From the NCBI GenBank assembly GCA_027922465.2, contig BQMF02000033.1, positions 434,001 to 498,000 of the forward strand: a stretch of DNA of 64,000 bases, in the 5' to 3' direction. Shown one piece after another: positions 45,134 to 56,761 of this stretch (position 1 is its first letter; each line of letters begins with the position of its first letter). The stretch is from Turritopsis dohrnii (Eukaryota; Cnidaria; Hydrozoa; Anthoathecata; Oceaniidae). A program made the translations under genes and the position numbers. The notes under the pieces are model-generated. The model did not search any database. It was not told where the DNA came from and was given only the letters and a program-made list of their open reading frames with translations.

Positions 45134-46824
45134 CTATTACATCAGTCCCAGCCGGCAAAAGAACGTCCTCGAAACGATATATAAACGTCATCACATAACG
45201 TTATAATGACGTTCTCATGTGAAACAAGCGACAACGTCATTTCCTGACGTCCACAGGACGTCCTGAGGACGTTGTCACTTGAACGTTCCTTGAACGTTTT
45301 AATAACGTTCTTATAACTAAATTCCGAATGCTTCTATGCGTTGAATTTACTCCAACCGGTTAGTTCAAATTAGAAAAGTCCAGAGGTGGGAAGAAAATAA
45401 ACCGGTGTAGGAGAACACGTTTCTTGACAAAAAAATATAGCTCTTATACATTCTTTATCAGGATAGAAAATTAGATTATAAAAATAAAACTTCCTTCACA
45501 AACATTAGTAAAAATATTCACACTGTAAATAAAAGTCAAAATCTTTTCGATAAAGATTTGATACATAATAGCAGAACCATAGCGTGCAATGGAAAACTTA
45601 AAGTATAACTTCGTATAACATAACTATAAACAACTTACAATAAAATATTAGGTATTACAGATGAAACGTCGTTCATAAATGTTAGTATAAATTAGTTAAC
45701 AATGATAAATAACAGTGTTACCACAGCACGCTTTAAAAATACGTGACGTAAACAGCAAATCGTCAGTTATATTAAGTCTCTAAATCTTTTAAACGTACTT
45801 AAGCCATGATGCAAAGCAAGAATTTGGTCCTTATGGAAGGCATAATAGGAATAAATTAATGCATACTCAGTTGAAACATCTTCTGGATATATACAACTGG
45901 TAAAAATGTCCGTACAGAAATACTTGTATATAAATAACAACTAAAAATCAACTGATCCTATATGTAAAGCCATGTTAAGAAAAATTATGATCAATTTCGT
46001 GATCAAAGCAGAAGAAGAACAGACCTAAATTCAATAAGACCAAATCCATCATTTCTCTAGTATGCCCTCGATAAGTGGAAACTTCTTTAGTTGAAACTTT
46101 CATTAAGTGAAACAGATTTTTACAGTCCCTTGGATGTACTTAATTCAATCAGCAAAGTGGAACTTTCCTCTGAAAAGAATGTTTGAATTCTCTGTGGTTG
46201 TTTGAATGTTTATGGCAAAACATTTGATTTCTATAAAGATGAAAACATAAAAACCATATCACTAGTCACATTTTTAAAATGAAAGTGCTACAGGCATCCA
46301 TATGAAGATCACCTACTGTAAGTGTTGCAGATTAAATGTGATAAATACAATGCTTTGAAAAAATTGATAGTGCGGTCAAAAATGTGTAGCTGTACAAAGA
46401 AATATAGTAATTTGTGAAGCCTTATTTTTCGTTATTCTTTTTCCATTATTATTCATAATTAATTCATTTTCACGAAAGTCGGTTAAGTAGAACATTTGAT
46501 AAGTGAGGTTTGCATTATTGAGTGCATACTGTATAACAGAGTGACACATGTTGAGCTCAAATTAGATCTTAGTCGAAAATGGAAAGTAATAATGAAATTC
46601 ATGTATAAGAGTGTGGAAAAATACAACACAAGAAAACTGTTTCTTTTAATTTGTTTGCTCTTCTCTAATTTTTCAGGAGCATGTTTCAAAACATTGATAT
46701 GCGCTTTGTTTACTCATGTCTGCAGAGTTCTGAGTAGCCAGTAAATCGCCTAAAAGAGAGAAAAAGCAATAAAAATATAAAATGATAACAAAAATGTCTT
46801 ATTCAAAACAGAGTCACATTACTT

Positions 46825-47064
46825 TCAGTAGTATCCATGACACAGGTTTAAAATCTTAAGAATCTTAAGGCTAGAATCCAAATCGTCGTCAGAACTCGAA
46901 TTTTCATTAATAATTTCTTTATCTATTTTCTGAAGTTCTTCCTCTGTATATTCTGGCTCACACACATAGCATCCACCAACATCACTATAACTTCCATTAG
47001 AATCATCAGAAGCAGAAGAAATATTAGAAAGTTCAGAAGAATGTGATGAAACGCTTTTCGACAT
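46825..47064 (-). CDS. Acidic N-terminal exon, P2X7-intracellular-domain-like (tentative)
   Basis: 79 residues from ATG: a Ser/Asp-rich start (SSELSNISSASDDSNGSYSD), then CEPEYTEEELQKIDKE and another Ser/Asp tract. The EPEYTEEEL type motif after an acidic stretch reminds me of the N termini of invertebrate proteins carrying the P2X7-like cysteine domain, a family often found next to transposons. The cysteine domain itself was not found downstream, so the call is weak. The frame probably continues through a splice site near DSSLK. It lies in the 11-kb element's own DNA. Confidence 0.35.
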   Translation of the reverse strand: MSKSVSSHSSELSNISSASDDSNGSYSDVGGCYVCEPEYTEEELQKIDKEIINENSSSDDDLDSSLKILKILNLCHGYY

Positions 47065-48763
47065 GTTCTTGCTTCGCGTCGCTTTAACTAAACTGTAAAC
47101 ACCTATGACACCAATGACGTCATAGCAGTAAAATCTTTAAAATGTTCTTATTCGCTAATTAAGCAAAAATTATTCACAAAATATATATTTTTGTGATCCT
47201 CTCATCACACACAATATTTTAGGCGAAAAAAAAAACAATATCAAAAATTTGACCTCAATTCCCCTTTAAACTGCTATATTCCCCTGTGAAAAAAAATCTC
47301 TGTATTATTATTTTTATTTCTAAGCTACATGATTCACATAAACATAGGTATAATATAAAAAGGCAGGAATTTTGCAGCTCCTACAAGTAAAAATTGTGAT
47401 GGATAAAATTGTATGTGAAATAAAATTAAATAAATACATACCTTCACGCAATAACATGATAGGCTACAAGTTTTCATTTTTCTTTATGCCACCAAGGCTA
47501 TACTCAAACAGCAATGCAATCGTCATTAGTTAGCCTTAAAAATGAAGTGCAGAAACATTGCATAAACATTTTTATGTCTCCTTCAATCAACGAAAAAATT
47601 AGTCTAGAATATTGTTATACAACGCGACCCTATTAACCAAGATTCTGTAGAAATGGGATACATTATAAGTAAAAGTATTTTCTTATATTATCCCTCCCTT
47701 GTCTTCGATGAAAAAAGCAAGAAACCACTTGAATTTGTGGGGCCATCCTTGATATTAGGTCAACTAGCCTACTCTTACTATAGGCGTATTCAGGGTCAAT
47801 AAAAAAGTGTAGGTTTCCAACATTGTGATATTTCTTTTCAGTCTTATGTATCGATTAGGTTACTTGCACGTTTTTCTGTTCTAATTTAAATGACTAAGCT
47901 CTCCTCCACAAATTTTCACTGAGCTCCAGCTATGCCTCCGCTTCCAGACTAAAATTTAGTGATTCTTAATGACAAAACGAATATACTTACCATAACGATA
48001 TATATATTTGTATTTGTTCTTTCTCACATCTTTATATACAACCTTTTCTTGACACCATAGAAAGCTGAAAAATAACATTACAACTTAACATTGCTTTTTA
48101 AAGATAATTTTTTTTGAAAGCTTGTGCAAACTACACTTGAAATTAACTTTTATTGAACATAGTCATGACATCAGTAAGGTAAAAATTTAAAAAAAATCCA
48201 AAATGAAAAATACACTAAAATTAACTTACCAAGCTTTGATAAGCATCTAGTACCAGAATCATCATGCGTGCTGTGTAACCTGAAACACTCATGAAGGCTT
48301 CTTCAAATTTTCATCATCAATACTCAAATTATAATCACCATCATCATTCTCCCCTTTGGAACGGTATATATTTTCAACATTATCTTCTTCGTGTTCAGAA
48401 ATACTAGCTTCCTATGTCAACAAGAACCTTTCGATTTCTAATCGCCTGTTGCGTCATCTACTATGTCTCAACATTTCAAAAATTTGTGAAAGCCATTATA
48501 TTATACATTTCCAGAAAAGTCTTGTTATCTGGCTGCATGCTGAATCGAAGCCTTCTATACAAAACTTGTCGATCGAATAACCATCATCTTTTTATACCAC
48601 ATGGTCAGACCAGAGTAAACCGTGTGAACATGTAATAACAAACTTGTTATTTCAGGGGCGGGGAGAAATAAATAAAAAGCATGTCGCATCATGGTCGCAT
48701 GTTCTGTATAAACTGCAAAGAAAAATAAAAATCTTCTCACAGCTTTTTATTATGACATTTTAC

Positions 48764-49250
48764 TATGGAACGCCATAACTGCCATAAGTGATCGTTCAAT
48801 GCTTTGCGTGGTAGTTATATCGTTTTGCGCTGTAATGATATCGTTTTCCGCCGTAGGGATACCATATTGCGATGTAATTTTCTGGAATTGCGAAGTAGAT
48901 GTGTTTGACAGCGCAGTAATTAAATTGACTTGCGCAGTAAAAAATTCATATTGCGATGTATAAAATCTTGTTGGTGCACTAGTTAAATCATTACGTGGTA
49001 GGTGAGTTTTCGTTACGTGGTAGTGTTAAATGGTTACGTAGTGGATAAATCATTACGTGGTAGCTATATCGTTACGTGGTAGTTAAATCGTTACGTGGTA
49101 GATAAATCGTTACGTGGTAGATAAATCGTTACGTGGTAGATAAATCGTTACGTAGTACTTAAATCGTTACGTGGTAGATAAATCGTTAGGTGGTAGTTAA
49201 ATTGTTACGTGGTCCCTCCCTCCACATGTATTTTGAAGCACTCTCCCCCG
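48764..49250. repeat. Left terminal inverted repeat
   Basis: Tip 48764-48985 pairs with 54840-55103; a 19-bp array follows; the inner border CTCCACATGTATTTTGAAGC pairs with CTTCAAACACATGTGGGGGA at 54470-54490. Confidence 0.9.
48985..49217. repeat. 19-bp tandem array (left), about 12 units
   Basis: Unit close to ATAAATCGTTACGTGGTAG. Variation is mainly in the three or four bases between the conserved CGTTACGTGGTAG cores. Outer units are more diverged than inner ones. Confidence 0.92.
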
Positions 49251-51809
49251 CCGATGATCTGAAGATAACATATCCCATAATGCAATACGTATGGCGTAAT
49301 AATTTATGAAACAACGTGATCGACGATAACACATGAAAATAGCATCCACGCGTAATTGGTAAGTTTTTTGTTTTTCACAATTATCTTATATGTGTATGTG
49401 ATACATTGATTATCTTGATAATCAAATAATATCATTTTTTAATTTTTTTTATTGTTATTTTGGTGGAAACACGGGTGCTTGTTTTTGTGCTTATTTTATC
49501 TGTTGGATTTCTTAATTTCTTCCTTATCGATTCATTGGCGTTTTTCATGTATGATAGCAAATCGAATCAGGGATATACGAGAGAACTTTGAAAATCACGA
49601 AACTATGGGGAAAAAACTAAAAAATTTCATGTTTCGATGAAAAATAATATCAATTTGAGTCTTCATTCGAAATTTTGCAAACTTGTTGCACTATGAAACT
49701 TCACACTTTTTGTGTTACAACATTCAAATGTTCCAATTATTAAAAAAAAATACATTAAAAATCCTTAAAAATTACATTTGCTGGTTAGCTATACCATTAT
49801 GTTTAAAACACAATTTATTTTGTAGAGCTGTCATTTTTTATGGGAGTTGTGGGCGTTTTTGTTTCCCATTTAGCAATTTTTTCACCTCAAGGGGTAAGGG
49901 TTTTCCTTCAACGGCTGTTCAAGCTTTGAACATTTTATCCGAGTTGTCGATTGCAAGCGAAATAGTTCCTTCGGAAGATAACATTTTTCGTGCAATTAAT
50001 TGAGTAAATAAAACTAGTAAAATAATGATCATGAATGTGTACGTGCGATAGATAAGGTAAATGGAAAGAAAATGTCCCACCTGTCAAAACAAACAAAATG
50101 GAATAACGCAATGTTTTCTATATATTTCGCAATTTGCATCACGTGAGGAATTTGTGAAGGGGTGGCTTTCCACCTCCTTCCCAGGGCTTCCTGGGAGTGA
50201 GGTTGGGCGGCTTTCATTAAGTTCACCGTTGATATGAAATATACTTTCAAACTACTGTTACTTCACGGAATCAATGATGTACTTTATAGTAATGTTCGTT
50301 GTAGTTAGGACCGACTGAACTTCCAAATGAACGGTGATCGGGTTAAGGATAGTCGATACCCTCCAAGGTGAATTTTTTTGAACAAAATTTTTTTTCAATA
50401 TTTCCTTCAATATTTCCTATCAATTTTTTAATAGATGAGTTTCTAAGTGACGTGATGTTTATAAACATTAGTGTTTTTTGCTCGATAATTGCTGTGAGCT
50501 TCAACATAAATGCTTAATAGATCAAGTCAATTTCCTACCAATATGCGCACGCATCTTGGTTGGCAATTAGATGCTCTCTGCACACTGTCGGTTAAACCGG
50601 TTCTCAGGAGGCGTTTTTAAGACAAAAAACATTATTAAAAATAATATTCATTAGCACTCAAAATCTATTTTTGTGAAGTTTATTAAATTTTTAGTTTAAA
50701 CAGATCTTTAACTGGTAATTAACATCAGAAACTCATCTATTAAAATCAGATTCTGCAAACAGAATTTTAGAATTCCAAATAAATGGAGTTATTAGCAAAA
50801 ACTGAAAGCCAGAAAACTATTTGTTTACACAAGTATAATCTTTCGCTGAAAGAAATTTCTCTCAATAAAAAAAATTTCTCTCAATAGATGATAAAATCAT
50901 TTTATGAATGTTTAGCAATATTCGCACATGCATGACGTCATACATACTTTTTCGGCTTTGTTAACTTTATTATCATTAAATATAAAACCAGGTGAGTTTC
51001 TTTATAATTATACACATTATTCAATGAGATATTTTTCACTCTTTTAACTTTCCATACATGCCAACACCTCATATTCACAATAGAATTTGATCGTTATTCA
51101 ATTTTGTTTACAGGCCATTTTCCACTGGGAGTAATTTCCCAAGCGGACGTGCTTTTCCCGCGCGGTCAAGCTATTGTGCATGCGCAGAACTATTTTAAGC
51201 CTGGGGCAAGGTGGAAAAAATCAACACTTGAGTAGAAAAAAAAAGTTGAAAATTTTCAACTTTTGAAACTGCACTCCGAGTTTTTTTAGATTAAACCAAT
51301 GAAATTGCAGAGATTTCTAAACAGCACAAAAATTTTTAAAAGTCAAATCAATGATGGCGACTCCGAAACAAGCACATGTTCAACAAGAAGATCTACATGA
51401 ACGTTTTTGTTTCAACAATTCTTAAAAAGTCTTCAAAAGTTTTCACTCTGAGAAGAAAAACTCATTATCAAATAACTTCAGATCTTTTGCAAGAATATAA
51501 TAGTCATCACTTTCTTCTTGTCGGAGTTTAAATAACTTCAGAATCCACAACTTTTAAATTTTTTTAAAGTTTTCAAAGCAAGACGGTGACGTCTTCTTAA
51601 TAAAATAAGCAAGAGTATTTTAACACCAACAGCTTGTTTTTGATTTTTAAAAAGTTACTTTAAATTTTCAGCACAAAAAAATGTTGCACTCTCGCAACAA
51701 GAATTTTACACTCTGGCAACGGGCGGGGAGAAAATTTACTCCCGGATTACGTAACATCACCACAAAAATGCTTCATCTTTTTTTTCTTTCGTTTTTTTTA
51801 AGATATGTG
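49251..51809. other. Transposon interior upstream of the transposase
   Basis: Contains short frames (49683-50003 plus, 50029-50250 minus) that I cannot identify. Pyrimidine-AG sequences at about 51660-51670 and 51781-51802 could be 3' splice sites, so a 5' non-coding or short coding exon may lie here. Confidence 0.4.
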
Positions 51810-53162
51810 ATGGAAAATGCTATGGCAAAGATATTAAACGATCTTAATATGAAAGATCTAACCAACACATTTTCCAAAGAGAAAATAACTCCAGATATTG
51901 TTGGAAAATTGAGTGAAGAAGAGCTCACTACTCTTGGCGTGAGAGGCAGACAAGACATGATGAACCTTCGCATAGCTTGTTGCAAGTTTGGAGGCAAGAC
52001 ACCCGTGAAAATAAAGTCAAACGCAGGAGCTTCCAAATTTTTCATTCCGAAGTTCATTTTGGAAAATCTGCTCGATGAAGATTTCAAGATTGCTACGATA
52101 AGCACAATGCTTGGAGTTTCTGAGCGCACAATATTTAGAAGGATGAGCGAATATGATTTATCTAAAAGAGCTTTTGTGGATATCTCAAATACCGAATTAG
52201 ACCAACGGATTAATGAGATATCAATGCAGTTTCCACGCTGTGGCGAAGCTATGATACAATGTATGCTTCGCGAAGTTGGTGTTAGAGTTCCCAGAATGCG
52301 ATTGCGAGATAGTATTCACCGTGTTGATGAAGTTGGCGTACAGCAGCAAAAGAATGGTAAACTCCGTCGACGAGCTTACAATGTAAAAGGCCCCAATCAT
52401 TTGTGGCATCTCGATACCAATCATAAGTTGGTAAGATGGAACTTTATCATTGTAGGTGTCGTAGATGGATTCAGCCGTTTGCCTGTTGTTCTTCAATGTC
52501 GTGATAACAACAAAGCAGAAACTGTGCTTTCATGTTTTCTTCAAAGAGTTCAGATGTATGGAATCCCTTCTCGAGTCAGATCCGACAAAGGAAAAGAAAA
52601 CATCTTGGTCGCCGATTTCATGCTTGACAAGATGGGTCCTAACAGAGGAAGTATGATAACTGGTAAAAGTACCCATAACCAAAGAAAAGAGCGGCTTTGG
52701 AAAGATGTGTTTGAAGGAGTTTTATCATACTTTTACTCGTTGTTCTACTTCATGGAAGACAATGGACTCATGGATCCACTCATACCAGAAAACCTGGCTG
52801 CTTTGCATTATGTTTTCATGCCTGAAATTCAAAGACGATTGGATATTTGGGTTAGGGCATGGTCACGACACCGAATGCGCACCACCCGATCGACACCGAT
52901 GCAATTGTGGATTTCTGGGCAATATCAATGTCCTCAGGGAATAGATCCAAATATAGGGGATATTCTGCATTATGGTGTGGACGGATCTGTGTCTGATGGT
53001 GAAAGTGATGTGTCTGACTCGAGACCTATATTCACATTTCCAAATATCTTAAGTACGGAATGCTTAAATGAACTGAATGATGAGATAAACTTCGAAAATA
53101 GTACCAACTATGGTATCGATTATTATGAAAAAGCTTTAAACATAATCAATCAACACATGTAA
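51810..53162 (+). CDS. IS3EU-like transposase: SAM-like domain + HTH + DDE integrase core
   Basis: I place the start at ATG 51810 (MENAMAKIL), just after TTTTTTCTTTCG...TTTTAAG, which looks like a 3' splice site; the open frame extends upstream to 51681. Residues 1-60 from this start form a SAM-like domain (ILNDLNMKDLTNTF...KLSEEELTTLGVRGR). A helix-turn-helix follows (STMLGVSERTIFRRMSEYDL). The integrase core has Asp245 (WHLDTNHKLVRW), Asp302 (VRSDKGKEN) and Glu337 (HNQRKERLW), numbered from 51681, with 34 residues between the last two. The C terminus is acidic and Ser-rich. It should cut and join the element's TATGG ends. The frame is fully open. Confidence 0.9.
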   Translation: MENAMAKILNDLNMKDLTNTFSKEKITPDIVGKLSEEELTTLGVRGRQDMMNLRIACCKFGGKTPVKIKSNAGASKFFIPKFILENLLDEDFKIATISTMLGVSERTIFRRMSEYDLSKRAFVDISNTELDQRINEISMQFPRCGEAMIQCMLREVGVRVPRMRLRDSIHRVDEVGVQQQKNGKLRRRAYNVKGPNHLWHLDTNHKLVRWNFIIVGVVDGFSRLPVVLQCRDNNKAETVLSCFLQRVQMYGIPSRVRSDKGKENILVADFMLDKMGPNRGSMITGKSTHNQRKERLWKDVFEGVLSYFYSLFYFMEDNGLMDPLIPENLAALHYVFMPEIQRRLDIWVRAWSRHRMRTTRSTPMQLWISGQYQCPQGIDPNIGDILHYGVDGSVSDGESDVSDSRPIFTFPNILSTECLNELNDEINFENSTNYGIDYYEKALNIINQHM

Positions 53163-54460
53163 TAAAATTATGTGAAAGCATCGTCGTAATAATTTTGTTG
53201 TTGTTAACACTCCCTTCTACTTCTTTCAACGAATCACATATAAGTTGTTTATGTGATTCTCTGTGATACTGGCTGAATCTTATCACATTGTGTAAATACA
53301 CCCGTTTCTTTGCATGATAGAAAAATCAATGTTAACTTTTATGACCACTGTTGTCATGAAAAAACGTCATCACAATATTATAATGATCAGAAACGAGGCA
53401 AAGGTTGTAAAGATCGAAAGTGACTTAATTGATGAAAAGGTCTATTGTCCCAATGATGAGAGAAGAGTGACTCCTAGCCATTAGATCTTCAACTTAGGCA
53501 GAGAAGCAATCAAATTTTCACAGAAAGGAAATGGGAAAGTCAAATACACAAAAAGCTAAGATATGTTCGGTCCAACTTTGATCTAAGGTTGATCTCCGTC
53601 CTTCCTTTACGGGAAAAACAAGGATAGTAAAAGATTTTTGCTCATCGATCTTCAGCGATGAAGGGAACTTAGCTAGTATTACTTGTGAAACTACTTTCTT
53701 GCTTAAATCACGGATACGCATAACGAACATCGTCGCATTTTTCCAAGTTAGCTTTTCTACCACCATTTTCAATCATCATGATTGCTATAACACAGTCAAT
53801 TATGTTTGCGAATTGGAAGTGTACCCTTCGAATTTTATTAAACGCTTTTATTTATTACGTTATTCTTTTATGAACCACCGCTGAGTTTTTTGTGAACAAA
53901 CTAAACATTCGTGTGTAAATATTTTTGAAAATTCTACATTTTACATTCATATGTCATTGATTAAGAACAAAAGAAAATTCTTTCTTAATAAAAAATGAAT
54001 TGTTTTGACGTCAATAGCACACAAAGCCGAATTGCATTGCCACCAGATTCGTTTATGTTACATATGTCGCGTGAACATGATGTTTACTGCAGGTCCCTAG
54101 AGTTTGATGATTTTTCTTGAAACAAAACAGTTATTTTCAAATCTTATTAGCATCAGCTGAGAGATTTTTAAATGACTCGTGGATCACTGATTGACACCTC
54201 AGTAAAATAAGACGAAGTTCTGAACTAAAACCATGATAGCATATATAGATGGTAAAATAACTATACAAATTAGTAAATCAAGAAATAATAGATTCCATAT
54301 ATAAGCCTTGACAAGATTGATAAGAGGCACTCCTAATAGTCGAAGACTAATCAAAGAGGCACCTAAAAAGAGGAGGCCACCTAAGAAAATCAATGAATTT
54401 TCTTGCGAAGCTTTTCATGAAACGGAAATAACCAGAAAGCAGAGAAATATGTAATAGCCC
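53163..54460. other. Transposon interior downstream of the transposase
   Basis: A minus-strand frame at 53518-53772 (84 aa, VVEKLTWKNATMFVMRIRDL...) is the most protein-like stretch and could be part of a second gene, but I recognise no family. The rest is AT-rich and without repeats. Confidence 0.3.
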
Positions 54461-54497
54461 TGCGGGGAAGAGTGCTTCAAACACATGTGGGGGAGGG

Positions 54498-54846
54498 ACG
54501 TAACAATTTAACTACCACCTAACGATTAACCTACCACCACGTAACGATTAAAGTACTACGTAACGATTTATCTGCCACGTAACGATTTATCTACCACGTA
54601 ATAATTTATCTACCACGTAACGGTTTAAGTACTACGTAACGATTTATCTACCACGTAACAATTTATCTACCACGTAACGATTTATCTACCACGTAACAAT
54701 TTATCTACCACGTAACGATTTATCTACCACGTAACGATTTAACTACCACGTAACGATATAGCTACCACGTAATGATTTATCCACTACGTAACCATTTAAC
54801 ACTACCACGTAACGAAAACTCACCTACCACGTAATGGTTTAACTAG
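54498..54846. repeat. 19-bp tandem array (right), about 18 units
   Basis: Unit CTACCACGTAACGATTTAT, the complement of the left array. Copy number differs between the two ends, so the arrays expand or shrink independently. Confidence 0.92.
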
Positions 54847-54959
54847 TGCACCAACAAGATTTTATACATCGCAATATGAATTTTTTACTGCGCAAGTCAA
54901 TTTAATTACTGCGCTGTCAAACACATCTACTTCGCAATTCCAGAAAACTACATCGCAAT

Positions 54960-55075
54960 ACGTTATCGCTACGGTGCAAAGCGATATCACTACGGCGCTA
55001 AGCGATATTACTACCACGCAAAACGATATCACTACTGCGCAAAACGATATAACTACCACGCAAAGCATTGAACGA
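54960..55075. repeat. Subterminal 24-bp iterons
   Basis: About five degenerate units with core CGCAAAACGATATCACTAC; the left tip has only about three. Distinct from, but related to, the 19-bp units. Confidence 0.75.
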
Positions 55076-55504
55076 TCACTTATGGCAGTTATGGCGTTCC
55101 ATATTTTACGATTAAATTTAAATTCCGTCACTTTCAATATATAATAGTTATTTAATATTTTTGCCATCATGTATGTGAATCATTTAAATAAAAAACAACA
55201 AGTTTTTAATAGCAAAGCAAAAGCTTTCCGGTATGTTAACAGCACTGATGATGGTATAACATACCGAAAAGCTTTTGCTTTGTTTTTGAGCCATGTGGTA
55301 AGCCACTCATATTCGATGCAAACCAGGCGCGAGAAGGAGAGGATGTGCAAAACATGCACACTGGAAATAAAAGTAAGATGATGCAGGGAATAAAATTGAG
55401 GGAAATAAATTTGTCAGATCAAGTTTTTTAGCGAAAGCCATGTTCGGAAATTTGTGTTTGGCAGACGAAAATTCAGAACGACACTACCATTATTTCACAT
55501 TCTA

Positions 55505-55697
55505 AACTGATCTTAGGCTTATGTGGTGTAAGCACGACCTTTTAGTTCATGGTTTGGCCGTGATTCCGTCACCTTGCTGACGTCATATTAAATGACTTTA
55601 AATGACGTCATGAAAAAGTCATAAAGAAGTCATTTGACTTTTTAACCAAATTCAGACATCGCAATAATGTCATAACGACGTCATGTGTTTGGTGAGA
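55505..55697. repeat. ACGTC-rich element end, second copy
   Basis: TTCATGGTTTGGCCG..., GACGTCATATTAAATGACTT, then TAAATGACGTCATGAAAAAG, ending CGACGTCATGTGTTTGGTGAG. Matches 34370-34535 closely. Confidence 0.75.
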
Positions 55698-55736
55698 TTA
55701 ATAAACAAATAAACCTTTTCCCACCAAATCATTTCG

Positions 55737-55850
55737 CGTACGTCGAAATCTTCGTATGTACGTCGAAATCATTGTGCGTACATCGAAATCATTGTGCGTA
55801 CGTCGAAATCTTTGTGCGTATGTCGAAATCTTTGTGCGTACGTCGAAATA
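55737..55850. repeat. 20-bp tandem repeat, about 5.7 units
   Basis: Unit CGTACGTCGAAATCTTTGTG with few substitutions. Different from the 19-bp transposon arrays. Function unknown. Confidence 0.9.
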
Positions 55851-56234
55851 ATATATATATTGAATATATTGGATAGCTATTTTCTAATAATAAATTTTGG
55901 AATAAATTTGGTTATATCCAGAACGTATTTGGAACCACTTCTGTTTCTCCATAAATTGTCAACCTTTTTAAAACGTTGATAAAACGTTCCATGTACGTCC
56001 AAAAAGAACGTGGAAAATAAAACGTCAATGTGACGTTGTAATAATGTCCTAAATTAACGTAACCAAATTAGAACTAATTTGAAACGTCCTAATTACGTCC
56101 TGTGCCGGCTGGGCTATTACTTCAGTTATCACTCATGAATTCCTATTTTGACCTTCCAGGAACAAGTGATTATTCTATTCTGATTCACAGTCAAACATTT
56201 TTCAACTTTGGCAAAAGCGCTGACCTTCAGGCCT

Positions 56235-56761
56235 CTTGGTCTCTTGTTTTTATGTTGATCTAAAAGTCTTCCTTAACGCGATTTGTAAATATGCAAAGCA
56301 TTTCTTGTTTTTTTCTGCTGAAATTTCGTGTGTGCCTTTACATGAAAACTACTAAAACATTCTTTATATAAATGTTTTAGTCTTTTGCCACTTATGCACG
56401 AAAAACAGCCACTTCTCCCACTAAAAACACAATGGAGAACTTCATTTCCACCAAATTCGAAGCATCACTTGTAATAAACTTTTGATTTTAAATGTTTGAT
56501 GTTGATAACGTCTTGTGCTTTGAAGCTCTCTTAAAGTTAGGAAAATTCATCGAAGTCATTCATATAGTTAAACTTTTTAAAAGCTATATTTTAAAATGCT
56601 TGGTAGCTAGCTTAGGTAGATACAAAGTTAGTTTGGAACAAAGTATTTCTGATGAATTTTTCACTTTTACTATGTTTCTTATATTTTTTTCGAAAAAGTT
56701 TTTTTTTTCTTTTCGCTCTTACATATAGTTTCTTATTAAAAAAAATAATAAAATGCGTATC
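56235..56761 (+). mobile_element. Family B copy, left piece
   Basis: Carries AAATTTCGTGTGTGCCTTTA, then ACATGAAAAC, and GCTTGGTAGCTAGCTTAGGT as at 19165. It breaks at GCGTATC, the target of the inserted transposon. Confidence 0.6.

Larger units (their letters stand above)
48764..55103 (+). mobile_element. Complete integrase-type DNA transposon (IS3EU-like), 6.34 kb
   Basis: TATGGAACGCCATAACTGCC at the left and its complement at the right, flanked by an exact 6-bp duplication TTTTAC (48758-48763, 55104-55109). Terminal inverted repeats of about 490 and 640 bp consist of unique tips plus 19-bp tandem arrays. One DDE integrase transposase lies inside. Structure and protein resemble the eukaryotic IS3-like group (IS3EU in Repbase terms, from memory). 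The 1.45-kb element at 56762 has the same terminal bases and duplication length. Confidence 0.88.
54461..55103. repeat. Right terminal inverted repeat
   Basis: Inverted partner of 48764-49250, longer because of more 19-bp units and extra subterminal units. Confidence 0.9.
45147..56113. mobile_element. TIR element of unknown superfamily (CCCAGCCGGC ends)
   Basis: CCCAGCCGGCAAAAGAACGTCC on the left, and inverted CCCAGCCGGCACAGGACGTA on the right. Both ends are full of ACGTC/AACGTT words for 150-200 bp. Flanks CTATTACATCAGT (45134-45146) and CTATTACTTCAGT (56114-56126) look like a 13-bp target duplication with one difference. A 6.34-kb transposon sits inside; without it the element is about 4.6 kb. 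The only possible own gene is at 46825-47064. Confidence 0.65.

Noticed and set aside
48356..48740. Overlapping 60-75 residue frames just left of the 6.3-kb transposon
   Set aside because: Three mutually overlapping frames on two strands, no motif, no splice context.
48985..49217. Regular short repeats with variable bases between conserved cores, reminiscent of a CRISPR array
   Set aside because: Period is only 19 bp with no real spacers, an inverted copy lies at the other transposon end, and the context is a eukaryotic genome.
52221..52944. Alternative-frame readings inside the integrase-type transposase
   Set aside because: The other frame carries the catalytic motifs in order; these are overlaps without family features.
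54862..55170. 102-residue minus-strand frame with repeated VVISFCAVVIS pattern
   Set aside because: It is a reading of the subterminal iterons of the transposon's inverted repeat, not a membrane protein gene.
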